Assembly: GCA_035708065.1 (NCBI GenBank)
Contig: DASSTC010000029.1
Span: 1 to 64,000 of the forward strand
DNA from: JAICUY01 sp035708065
GTDB lineage: Bacteria > Chloroflexota > Limnocylindria > QHBO01
Length of the DNA: 64,000 bases
Direction of reading: 5' to 3'
The notes beneath the pieces are model-generated. The model was not told the DNA's origin and made no database searches. It saw only the letters and a list, made by a program, of their open reading frames with translations. Numbering within the stretch: position 1 is the first letter of the stretch; each line of letters begins with the position of its first letter. Made by a program: the position numbers and the translations under genes. This document shows positions 49,821 through 57,793 of the stretch, piece by piece.

Positions 49821-51794
49821 GTGATCTCTGAGAATGCGATTCCGCTGAGGTTCCAGACCGCCGAGGTCGGCGTCGACTGGCTTCAGTGCAACATCGAGTG
49901 CCAGGAAGGCTGCCCGGTCAACACGAACTGCCGCGGCTACCTGATGCTGGCCGCCGAGGGCCGGTTCGAGGAGGGCTACATCCTCGCGCGCGACCCGAAC
50001 CCGGTGGCGGCCATCTGCGGCTACGTGTGCAGCCATCCCTGTGAAACCGCGTGCCGCCGCGCCGACATCGACAAGCCACTCTCGATCCGCGCCATGAAGC
50101 GCTTCCTGGTCGACTGGCATTACAGCAACAACATGCCGGACAACGTGCAGGTCATGCCCGCCACGGGCAAGACCGTGGCGGTGATCGGCGCCGGTCCCGC
50201 CGGGCTCAGCGTGGCGAAGGAGCTCGCCACCTACGGCCACGAGGTGCATGTCTATGACGCGCTGCCGTCCGGCGGCGGGACCACGCTGATTGGCGTGCCG
50301 GCCTTCCGCCTGCCGCGCGACGTGATCGAGCTCGACGTGAACTGGGTGGCCAAGCACGGCGTGCAGTTCCACTGGAGCGTCGAGATCGGCCGCGACATCA
50401 CCATGGACCAGCTCCGCGAGCGCCACGACGCGGTCGTGGTGGCGACCGGCTGCATGTTCCCGGTGGCCATGAACGTCCCCGGCGAGGAGTCCGAGGGCGT
50501 CATCTACGGGGTCGACTTCCTGAAGCGCGCGAACCTGGGCCAGGAGCAGTGGGTCGGCGAGCACGTGGTCGTCGTCGGCGGCGGGTACACCGCCATGGAC
50601 TCGTCGCGCACGGCACTGCGCCTGGGCGCCAAGACGAGCACGATCGTCTACCGCCGCGGCCCGGAGGAGATGGTGGTCGACGAGGAGGAGCAGCACGAGA
50701 CCCTCTTCGAGGGCGTCCAGTTCGAGTTCTTCGCTTCGCCGGTCGACATCGTCGCCGGACCGGATGGGCACGTCTCCGGGATCACGTTCCAGCGCACCCA
50801 GCTCGGCGCGCCGGACGCCACCGGCCGCCGTTCGGCGGAGCCGATCCCCGGCAGCGAATTCACGGTTCCCTGCGACATGGTCATCCCGTGCACCAGCCAG
50901 GCGTCGGACAACAACGTGCTCGGCGAGTACGGCGCGCACCTGAACCGCCACCTGGGCGTCACCGACCCGCGCAGCGTGCTCGAGGGCGGATCGGTCTCCA
51001 GCTGGCGCACGCCGCCGCTGAATGGCTCGACCCCGACCGATGCGGACGGCAACAAGCTCAACGACCTCGCCTTCAACATGAAGCGGGGCAATGTCGTCAC
51101 CAACGCCGATACGTTCCAGACCAGTGTCGACGGCATCTTCGCCTGCGGCGACTTCGTCACCGGCCCGGCCACGATCATCGAGGCGGCCGGCCGTGGCCGA
51201 TCCACCGCTCGCTCGGTGGATCGCTGGCTCGCCGGCGTCCGCGGCGCCGACCTGGAGGAGCTGCCGGTCATCAATCGCGCGACGGTCACCGTGGCGCTCG
51301 AGCACGACATGCCACCGAACTACGAGGCGATCGAGCGACAGCACATTCCCATGGCGCCGCCGGAGCTGCGCCGGGACTTCACCAGCCTGGTCGAGGTCGG
51401 CTACGACAGCCGCAGCGCGATCGCGGAGGGCAGCCGCTGCCTGCAGTGCAATCACAACATCGCGATCGATGGGCCACGCTGTATCCTGTGCGGACTCTGC
51501 GCCGACGTCTGCCCCGAGGGCGTGATCTACATGATCGACAAGGCGCAGGTCGGCGGCGACGACCCGGAGATCGATCTCTTCCAGTCGTGGCCACGCGGGA
51601 TTGCCATGATCATCGACGAGGAGCGTTGCATCCGCTGCAACCTCTGCGTCGAACGATGCCCGGTCAACTGCATCACCATGGATCGGCTCGAGCTTGAGCG
51701 ATTCACGCCGGACGGGAAGGTTCTGTTGGAGAGCTACAAGGACAACGTTCTGGGGCAGATCGGCCAGGAGGCTGGTCCGGTGGTGGAGCGATGA
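49821..51794 (+). CDS. FAD/NAD(P) oxidoreductase with Fe-S domains (GltD-like, quinol-complex associated)
   Basis: 657 residues, GTG start. An N-terminal Cys-rich GltD-like segment (NIECQEGCPVNTNCRG, ICGYVCSHPCETACRR) binds a 4Fe-4S cluster. The FAD motif VIGAGPAGLSVAKEL and NAD(P)H motif VVVGGGYTAMDSSRTAL follow. The C-terminus carries two ferredoxin 4Fe-4S motifs (CILCGLCADVCPEG and CIRCNLCVERCPVNC). It overlaps cytochrome b by 4 bp and heads the operon, so it probably feeds electrons from NAD(P)H or a ferredoxin to the quinol complex. Soluble, cytoplasmic side. Confidence 0.88.
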   Translation: MISENAIPLRFQTAEVGVDWLQCNIECQEGCPVNTNCRGYLMLAAEGRFEEGYILARDPNPVAAICGYVCSHPCETACRRADIDKPLSIRAMKRFLVDWHYSNNMPDNVQVMPATGKTVAVIGAGPAGLSVAKELATYGHEVHVYDALPSGGGTTLIGVPAFRLPRDVIELDVNWVAKHGVQFHWSVEIGRDITMDQLRERHDAVVVATGCMFPVAMNVPGEESEGVIYGVDFLKRANLGQEQWVGEHVVVVGGGYTAMDSSRTALRLGAKTSTIVYRRGPEEMVVDEEEQHETLFEGVQFEFFASPVDIVAGPDGHVSGITFQRTQLGAPDATGRRSAEPIPGSEFTVPCDMVIPCTSQASDNNVLGEYGAHLNRHLGVTDPRSVLEGGSVSSWRTPPLNGSTPTDADGNKLNDLAFNMKRGNVVTNADTFQTSVDGIFACGDFVTGPATIIEAAGRGRSTARSVDRWLAGVRGADLEELPVINRATVTVALEHDMPPNYEAIERQHIPMAPPELRRDFTSLVEVGYDSRSAIAEGSRCLQCNHNIAIDGPRCILCGLCADVCPEGVIYMIDKAQVGGDDPEIDLFQSWPRGIAMIIDEERCIRCNLCVERCPVNCITMDRLELERFTPDGKVLLESYKDNVLGQIGQEAGPVVER

Positions 51795-52525
51795 GCGTTC
51801 CCGGCCCGGGCGACCTGGTCCGTTACGTCAAGTCCTCGCAGGTATGGCGCAGCCTCTTCCGGCAGCCCTATCCGACGACGAGCCGCACGCGCTCGCTGGC
51901 CGTCTTCAACAACGTCTTCCTGCACCTGCACCCGGTGCGCGTCAAGCGGCACGCCGTCCGGTACACGTACACGTTCTGCCTGGGCGGGATCAGCTTCTTC
52001 CTGTTCCTGGCGCTGACCGTCACCGGCCTGTACCTGATGTTCTTCTACGTGCCGTCGGTGAGCCGCGCCTACCAGGACATCCAGGCGATCTCGACATCGG
52101 TCGCCTTCGGCGATCTCGTGCGCAACATGCATCGCTGGGCGGCGCACCTCATGGTGCTGACCGTCTTCCTGCACATGATCCGCGTCTTCTACCACGGCGC
52201 CTACAAGCCGCCGCGCGAGTTCAACTGGGTCATCGGCGTCGTGCTGCTGCTGCTGACCCTGCTGCTCAGCTTCACCGGCTACCTGCTGCCGTGGGATCAG
52301 ATCGCCTTCTGGGCCATCACCGTCGGTACGCAGATGGCGCAGTACGCACCGCTGCTGGGTTCGCAGACGAGCTTCTTCCTGCTGGGCGGCATCGAGGTCG
52401 GCCAGAACACGCTGCTGCGCTTCTACGTGCTGCACGTCATCTTCCTGCCGCTCATCGCCGCCATCCTGATGATCGTCCACTTCTGGCGCATCCGGAAGGA
52501 CGGCGGGATCTCGGGGCCGGTCTAG
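51791..52525 (+). CDS. Cytochrome b6-type N-terminal subunit
   Basis: 244 residues, about four membrane helices. Two haem-ligand His pairs are visible: HRWAAHLMVLTVFLH (13 residues between outer His) and HVIFLPLIAAILMIVH (14 between). The 14-residue spacing is b6-like rather than mitochondrial b-like. C63 in TFCLGGISF aligns with the Cys that holds the extra haem c in b6 and Bacillus QcrB. TGYLLPWDQ is the Q-site region. Subunit IV is the next gene. Confidence 0.93.
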   Translation: MSVPGPGDLVRYVKSSQVWRSLFRQPYPTTSRTRSLAVFNNVFLHLHPVRVKRHAVRYTYTFCLGGISFFLFLALTVTGLYLMFFYVPSVSRAYQDIQAISTSVAFGDLVRNMHRWAAHLMVLTVFLHMIRVFYHGAYKPPREFNWVIGVVLLLLTLLLSFTGYLLPWDQIAFWAITVGTQMAQYAPLLGSQTSFFLLGGIEVGQNTLLRFYVLHVIFLPLIAAILMIVHFWRIRKDGGISGPV

Positions 52526-52529
52526 GCAC

Positions 52530-53150
52530 ATGACCATCGAGAAGCGACCGAACGCCACCGCCGACAAGAACGCGCCGAGCCAGGCGCCGGCACGCGCACC
52601 GCTGGCCGAGCCGACGCTGCCTGGCCCGAAGCTTCCGGGCCCGCCCGGGGTGCCCGGCACGGAGCGCTTCCGCCTGCTCGCCTACGTCAAGCAGGAGTCG
52701 ATGGTCCGCGTCGACAAGCGACCGGACGAGACGGTGCTGGTCTGGCCACACCTCCTACGGGCCGAGTTCCTCATGGCGGCCCTGATCAGCGCGCTGCTGG
52801 TGATCGCCTCGTTCCTCATCAAGGCGCCCCTCGAGGAGATGGCCAACGCCGGCGTCACGCCGCACGTCGCCAAGGCACCGTGGTACTTCCTCGGCCTGCA
52901 GGAGATCCTCAGCTACTTCAACCCGACGGTCGCGGGCGTCATCGTGCCGACGTTCTATCTCGCTGGCCTCGCGATCATCCCGTTCGTCGACCGCTCCCCG
53001 TACAAGGCGGCCCGCGACCGCAAGCTGATCTGGATCTTCTTTCTGACACTGATGATCACCGGCCTGCTGGTGACGTTCATCGGCTCGTTCTTCCGCGGCC
53101 CGGGATGGAACTGGGTCTGGCCATGGGAGGGGCTCTTCTTCAACCTATGA
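52530..53150 (+). CDS. Cytochrome b subunit IV-like C-terminal subunit
   Basis: 206 residues. A Pro/Ala-rich cytoplasmic N-terminus (about 1-75) precedes three membrane helices (about 82-104, 133-151, 170-190), matching subunit IV of b6f-type complexes. The quinol-site PEWY motif reads APWYFLGLQEI, without the Glu. It starts 4 bp after cytochrome b and overlaps the Rieske gene by 4 bp. Confidence 0.9.
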   Translation: MTIEKRPNATADKNAPSQAPARAPLAEPTLPGPKLPGPPGVPGTERFRLLAYVKQESMVRVDKRPDETVLVWPHLLRAEFLMAALISALLVIASFLIKAPLEEMANAGVTPHVAKAPWYFLGLQEILSYFNPTVAGVIVPTFYLAGLAIIPFVDRSPYKAARDRKLIWIFFLTLMITGLLVTFIGSFFRGPGWNWVWPWEGLFFNL

Positions 53151-53794
53151 CCACGCACACCTCCTACGGCGAGGTCCACGGACCGAACGTCGGCGAGATC
53201 AGCCGCCGCAGCTTCATGCGACGCATGCTGGGGGTCGGCATGGGCCTCCTCAGCCTCGAGTTCCTCGGCGGGACGCTCGCCTTCCTGTGGCCGAACCTGA
53301 CCGGTGGCCTCGGCGGCCAGATCGAGATCGGCACCGCCGCGGACATCAACTCGCAGCAGCCAGCCTGGAAGACCGGCGAGCCGTACATCTACACCAAGGC
53401 GCGCCTCTTCTTCGTCAACGTGCCGGCCGCGAAGTCACTGGTCGACGGCTCGAACCAGACGGTCGAGGACCCCGGCGACAAGATCTCGCCCGATCTGGAG
53501 CCGGCCGACCGCTCCGTCCTGGCGCTGTATCGCAAGTGCCCGCACCTCGGCTGCCAGATCCCGCAGCTGTGCGACAAGAGCCACTGGTTCGAGTGCCTGT
53601 GCCACGGCAGCAAGTACACCGTGCTCGGCGAGAAGCGTGACGGTCCGGCGCCGCGCGGCATGGACCGCTTCGACGTGACCATGAACGGCGACGTCTACAC
53701 GGTCGATACCTCGAAGATCGTCACCGGCCCGCCGATCGGCACCGCGACGTTCGACAGCCGTGGCCCCGGCGACATGCAGCACTGCACGGGCTGA
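53147..53794 (+). CDS. Rieske iron-sulfur protein
   Basis: 215 residues. A twin-Arg-like signal anchor (SRRSFMRRMLG, then a helix at about 32-50) exports the folded protein. The 2Fe-2S ligands are CPHLGC and CLCHGS, both loops intact with the disulfide cysteines. It takes electrons from quinol at the outer face. The gene overlaps subunit IV (ATGA) and is 5 bp ahead of the cytochrome c gene. Confidence 0.94.
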   Translation: MTTHTSYGEVHGPNVGEISRRSFMRRMLGVGMGLLSLEFLGGTLAFLWPNLTGGLGGQIEIGTAADINSQQPAWKTGEPYIYTKARLFFVNVPAAKSLVDGSNQTVEDPGDKISPDLEPADRSVLALYRKCPHLGCQIPQLCDKSHWFECLCHGSKYTVLGEKRDGPAPRGMDRFDVTMNGDVYTVDTSKIVTGPPIGTATFDSRGPGDMQHCTG

Positions 53795-53799
53795 GCGGG

Positions 53800-54600
53800 A
53801 TGCGACTCAAGACGCTTGGCGTGTTCGTCGTCACCCTGCTCGCCCTGTTCACCCTGTTCTACTGGATGACCGATGGGCCACGTCGCGCGGAGGCGACCAC
53901 GACCCAGGAAGACGAGCTGCTCAACTACGGCAAGGTCGTCTTTGCCAACGACCCGGCCAATCCGGCGTCGGCCGGCTGCGCGCGCTGCCACGGCGACGAC
54001 GGCAAGGGCGGCAAGGTGCCCAACGATCCCAACGGCGCCATCGCGCCGAACCTGCACAGCGCAAGCATCGCCAGCAAGCTGAAGGTCAATCCCGACTACG
54101 TCCACTTGGCGGTGAGCTACGGCGGCGTGGTCGTTTCCGGCAACGTCAACTCGCCGATGCCCGCCTGGAGCACCGACGTCGGCGGCCCGCTGACGGTCCA
54201 GCAGATCGACGCCGTCGTCGCACTGGTCACGAGCTGGGCCGAGGCTGCGCCGCCCGCTCCGGCGGAGGTGCCGAACACCGCCGAGGCCGGGCAGCAGGTG
54301 TACAACTCGTCCGGCTGCGCCGGCTGCCACGGCGCACAGCTCGAGGGTGGCGTCGGCCCCGACCTGCAGACCATCGGCAGCCAGCTGGTCACCGAGAACC
54401 TGCCCGTTCCGCCGTCCGGGCTCGACCAGATGAAGGCGGACTACGCCGCGGATCCGAAGGACTTCCTCGACAAGTGGATCCGGGACTCGGCGAACAACTA
54501 CAACAACGGCACGCCGACCGGCATGCCGCCGCATCCGCCGGACCAGATGAGCGACTCGCAGCTGCAGGCGCTCATCACCTTCCTGATGGAGCAGAAGTAG
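53800..54600 (+). CDS. Membrane-anchored dihaem cytochrome c
   Basis: 266 residues. An N-terminal helix (about 8-24) anchors two class I cytochrome c domains, each with one CxxCH: CARCH in domain 1 and CAGCH in domain 2. Distal Met candidates are in NSPMPAW and PTGMPPH. It is the electron acceptor from the Rieske protein and likely donates to a terminal oxidase not in the window. It abuts the next gene, sharing one base. Confidence 0.93.
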   Translation: MRLKTLGVFVVTLLALFTLFYWMTDGPRRAEATTTQEDELLNYGKVVFANDPANPASAGCARCHGDDGKGGKVPNDPNGAIAPNLHSASIASKLKVNPDYVHLAVSYGGVVVSGNVNSPMPAWSTDVGGPLTVQQIDAVVALVTSWAEAAPPAPAEVPNTAEAGQQVYNSSGCAGCHGAQLEGGVGPDLQTIGSQLVTENLPVPPSGLDQMKADYAADPKDFLDKWIRDSANNYNNGTPTGMPPHPPDQMSDSQLQALITFLMEQK

Positions 54601-55208
54601 TGAGCGTCTACCGGCCCAGCCGCCAGCAGGGCGTCTTCGAGCGGCCGATCGCCTTCGCCGACGACTTCATGAACTGGATGCTGTACGGCAAGGAGACCTG
54701 GCTCGTCGCGCTGCTCAAGGGCGTGCCGCTGTTCATCTACGTCTACTTCCTGCTGACGTACGTGCCGAACTACGTCTACTACCTCGTGACGCAGTACATC
54801 CCCTTCCTGAAGTTCAGCGAGGACGTCGGCTTCCTGATCGCCATGTCGGTAGCCGGCGGCAACTTCGTGGTGCTCATCATCCTGGCGCTGTGGACCCAGG
54901 GCGCTCGCGGCCGCCGCGGCTTCGCGTGGAGCCTGATCCGCATCCTCGACCTGCTGCAGTACGTCGGCATCGTGCTGCTGCTCAGCCCGCTGCTGCTCTT
55001 CAACCTCGGTGGGGGAACGTTCGTGCCGACCACGCCGGCACAGGCCGAGAACCCGTTCCCGCTCCAGGCGCTGGTCCTCGGCGCGATCGGCTTCGTCATC
55101 GGGCTTGCGGCGCTCGGCTACATGTACCTCGAGTACCGGCGCGTCACCGCGAGCGACGCGCGGGCGGCGGAGGCGGCCTCCCGCTCCGCGGCGCTCACCA
55201 CCGGCTGA
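54600..55208 (+). CDS. Quinol-complex-associated membrane protein, unknown
   Basis: 202 residues, GTG start sharing a base with the cytochrome c stop. Four membrane helices (about 38-65, 78-98, 110-135, 155-178). The N-terminal segment FERPIAFADDFMNWMLYGKETW is amphipathic. No haem-binding His pair or Cys is apparent. Its place in the operon suggests an accessory subunit; no function is claimed. Confidence 0.72.
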   Translation: MSVYRPSRQQGVFERPIAFADDFMNWMLYGKETWLVALLKGVPLFIYVYFLLTYVPNYVYYLVTQYIPFLKFSEDVGFLIAMSVAGGNFVVLIILALWTQGARGRRGFAWSLIRILDLLQYVGIVLLLSPLLLFNLGGGTFVPTTPAQAENPFPLQALVLGAIGFVIGLAALGYMYLEYRRVTASDARAAEAASRSAALTTG

Positions 55209-55558
55209 TCGCACCCGACGTCCGGCGGCTCCTGGCGGCACACCTCACCTGGTCGGCGCTGGTCGTCGCCGGCGTGGCGCTCCTGCTGTGGACCGATGCC
55301 TCCGCCGCGTGTCCGCCGGGCGGTCCGCTCGATTTCGGCGACTGCGCGGCGATCCGTCCGTTCGTGATCGGGATCGGCGTCACCGCGTCCGCGCTCTACG
55401 TCGTCGGGCTGTCGGCAGTGCTGTGGTGGGTTGCCGGGTTGCGTGCCCGTCGCGTGGCCGATGCACGCGCCGCGCGCGACTGGTATCTGCTCGCTGCGGG
55501 CATCGGTCTGGCGATTGCACCGTTGCTGGCATTCACGCTGCTCTCCGCCCTTCGCTAG
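55205..55558 (+). CDS. Small membrane protein, probable CTG start
   Basis: 117 residues if started at CTG 55205, whose last two bases plus A form the TGA of the preceding gene (CTGA overlap). No ATG, GTG or TTG lies before the first helix in this frame; GTG 55274 would cut into it. Three membrane helices; two Cys (CPPGG..FGDC) lie in the outer loop and may form a disulfide. Last gene of the quinol-complex operon. Function unknown. Confidence 0.5.
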   Translation: MIAPDVRRLLAAHLTWSALVVAGVALLLWTDASAACPPGGPLDFGDCAAIRPFVIGIGVTASALYVVGLSAVLWWVAGLRARRVADARAARDWYLLAAGIGLAIAPLLAFTLLSALR

Positions 55559-55561
55559 CAT
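55556..55561 (+). promoter_or_regulatory. -10 box of the class II aldolase gene
   Basis: CGC-TAGCAT overlaps the previous stop codon; a start near 55568 leaves a 16-nt leader with GGAGG before ATG 55584. Confidence 0.5.
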
Positions 55562-55583
55562 TGGACCCACTGGAGGCCGATTC

Positions 55584-57047
55584 ATGACGTTCCGCTCAGC
55601 CGACGACCTGCGCAACCGCCTCTCGGGGATCGCCCGCATCGACGGGGAGCGCCTCGAGATCAGCGACGAGGCGCGGCTGCGCGACGAGCTCATGGACGAG
55701 CTGGTCTTCGAGGCGGTGTTCAACGACGACGCCGCGCTGCGCGATGCCTGCCGCTGGGTGATCTGGTCCGCCAGCCAGGCGCTCGGCTCGGGATCGGCGT
55801 CGATCCAGGACCTGTACATGGCCCGCGGCCGCGAGGAGTTCGACCCGACCCGGTTCACCGTGCCGGCGGTCAACGTGCGGGCGAGCACCTACCTCACCGC
55901 GCGGCAGGCGTTCGCCGCCGCGCGCGAGCGTGATGCCGGGACGCTGATCTTCGAGATCGCCAAGTCGGAGATGGCCTACACCGAGCAGCGACCGGCCGAG
56001 TACGCGGCGGTGATCCTTGGCGCCGCCATTCGCGAGCGCTGGCCGGGTCCGGTCTTCCTGCAGGGCGACCACTTCCAGTTCAACGTCAAGAAGTGGGCCG
56101 CCGATCCGAAGGCCGAGATGGAAGGCCTGCGCGACCTCACGCGCGAGGCGATCGCCGCGGGGTTCTGCAACATCGACATCGACTCGTCGACGCTGGTCGA
56201 CCTGTCGCTGCCGACCGTTACCGAGCAGCAGCAGGTCAACGCCGACAACACCGCGTCGCTGACGCAGCTGATCCGCTCGCTCGAGCCGGCCGGGGTGACG
56301 ATCAGCATCGGCGGCGAGATCGGCGAGGTCGGCAAGGAGAACTCGACGGAAGCTGAGCTGCGCGCCTACCTCGACGAATACGATCGCCGTCTCGCAGCCG
56401 GTGACGGCGGGGCGCCGAGCGGGATCAGCAAGATCAGCGTCCAGACCGGCACCTCGCACGGTGGCGTGCCGCTGCCGGACGGCAGCATGGCGCCGGTGAG
56501 CATCGACTTCGACACGCTGCGCCGCCTCTCCGCGCTGGCGCGTCACGAGTACGGGCTCGCCGGCTGTGTGCAGCACGGTGCCTCGACGCTGCCGGACGAG
56601 GCGTTCCACCACTTCCCGGCGAACGGCACGGCCGAGATCCACCTGGCGACCGGGTTCCAGAACATCCTGTACGACGCCGGCGGCCTGCCCGCCGAGCTGA
56701 AGGCCGAGATGATGGCCTGGTGCCGCGACAACCTCGCCGACGAGCGGACGCCGGGGCAGACCGACGAGCAGTTCCTCTACAAGACGCGCAAGAAGGCGAT
56801 CGGACCGTTCAAGCGCCAGCTGTGGACCTTGCCCGATGCGGCCGCTGCCGAGATCGCCGGGCACCTGCGCCGTAAGTTTGACCAGCTGTTCGACGAGCTC
56901 GGCATCGCCGGCAACCGCTCGTTGGTCGAGCGCTACGTCGAGGCGCCCGACCTGCCGCGGCCGCTGCCCCCGGCCCTGGGCGGCCAGGAGCGCACGGCGG
57001 TCGCCGCCGGTGCGTCGGTCTTCGAGGGAGACGAGTCGGGGGAGTAG
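55584..57047 (+). CDS. Class II (zinc) ketose-bisphosphate aldolase family protein
   Basis: 487 residues, longer than the usual 285-350. After about 85 N-terminal residues the barrel shows class II aldolase features: FTVPAVNVRAS, metal/catalytic GDHFQFN, IDSSTL, GGEIGEVG, TGTSHGGVPLPDG (zinc His loop) and VQHGASTLPDEAF. Sugar specificity cannot be read. A GGAGG precedes the ATG. Confidence 0.85.
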   Translation: MTFRSADDLRNRLSGIARIDGERLEISDEARLRDELMDELVFEAVFNDDAALRDACRWVIWSASQALGSGSASIQDLYMARGREEFDPTRFTVPAVNVRASTYLTARQAFAAARERDAGTLIFEIAKSEMAYTEQRPAEYAAVILGAAIRERWPGPVFLQGDHFQFNVKKWAADPKAEMEGLRDLTREAIAAGFCNIDIDSSTLVDLSLPTVTEQQQVNADNTASLTQLIRSLEPAGVTISIGGEIGEVGKENSTEAELRAYLDEYDRRLAAGDGGAPSGISKISVQTGTSHGGVPLPDGSMAPVSIDFDTLRRLSALARHEYGLAGCVQHGASTLPDEAFHHFPANGTAEIHLATGFQNILYDAGGLPAELKAEMMAWCRDNLADERTPGQTDEQFLYKTRKKAIGPFKRQLWTLPDAAAAEIAGHLRRKFDQLFDELGIAGNRSLVERYVEAPDLPRPLPPALGGQERTAVAAGASVFEGDESGE

Positions 57048-57056
57048 GGTCCGCGG

Positions 57057-57740
57057 TCAGCGCAGGAAGCGCGTGAGGCCGAGCATCCGCCGGGCCGACT
57101 TCGGCGATAGTCGCGACACCGCCTGCACGCCGTCGATGACGTCGTCGACCGGCATCTCGTCGAGCAGCTTCCATAGCCGCTCCACCGTCGCGTCGTCGAT
57201 CCGCCCGACCACCTCGAACAGCCGGGCGATCGAGCGCGGGCTGGCGTGGACCACGTCGCCGACGCCGCGGTCGAACAGCTGGACGAAGCTGAGCAGGCCG
57301 CGCAGCCGGCGCGTCAGGTCATCCAGCTCCGCATCGTCGCCCGCTGCCTCCGCCAGCCGGACGCAGCGCTCGATGGCCGGGATGACGGGCCGCGTCTCGC
57401 GCTCGCGCCTCGCTCGAGCCACGCGGCGGAACCACTCCCAGTGGTCGCCGACCACGACATAGGCCACCGCCGCGGGACCGCGCCGGCCCGACCTTCGCGG
57501 CTCGGCTCGCTCCAGGACGCCCCACTCCTCGCACTGCCGCAGCGCGACGCTGGTGGCACGGTGGCTCAGTCCCAGTGCGCGGCGGATCTCCGGCTCGGTC
57601 AGCGGTTCCGGGTGGACGAGCAGGTAGCCCTGCACCGCGGCGGTCGACGGCGCGACGCCCCACGCCGCGCCGATCTCGCCCCAGGCCGCCGCGAACGCGC
57701 GTCGGATCTGCTCGGCGGTCGCCGGCGGGCTGGCGTTCAT
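57057..57740 (-). CDS. GbsR/MarR-type transcriptional regulator
   Basis: 227 residues from ATG 57740-57738. A winged-helix domain (about 10-110) with VQGYLLVHPEPLTEPEIRRALGLSHRATSVALRQCEEWGVLERAEP matches the GbsR branch of MarR-like regulators. The C-terminal 110 residues are helical and probably mediate dimerisation. ATG lies 8 nt after TGC-TAGTGT, with GAGGAG between. Convergent with the aldolase gene; target unknown. Confidence 0.8.
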   Translation of the reverse strand: MNASPPATAEQIRRAFAAAWGEIGAAWGVAPSTAAVQGYLLVHPEPLTEPEIRRALGLSHRATSVALRQCEEWGVLERAEPRRSGRRGPAAVAYVVVGDHWEWFRRVARARRERETRPVIPAIERCVRLAEAAGDDAELDDLTRRLRGLLSFVQLFDRGVGDVVHASPRSIARLFEVVGRIDDATVERLWKLLDEMPVDDVIDGVQAVSRLSPKSARRMLGLTRFLR

Positions 57741-57748
57741 GCTCCTCG

Positions 57749-57754
57749 ACACTA
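57749..57754 (-). promoter_or_regulatory. -10 box, near-leaderless regulator gene
   Basis: Minus-strand TGC-TAGTGT (extended -10) ends 8 nt before ATG 57740-57738. Confidence 0.5.
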
Positions 57755-57793
57755 GCACACGAGCGCGGCCGCTCCCGTTGCCCGGCAGGGCGT

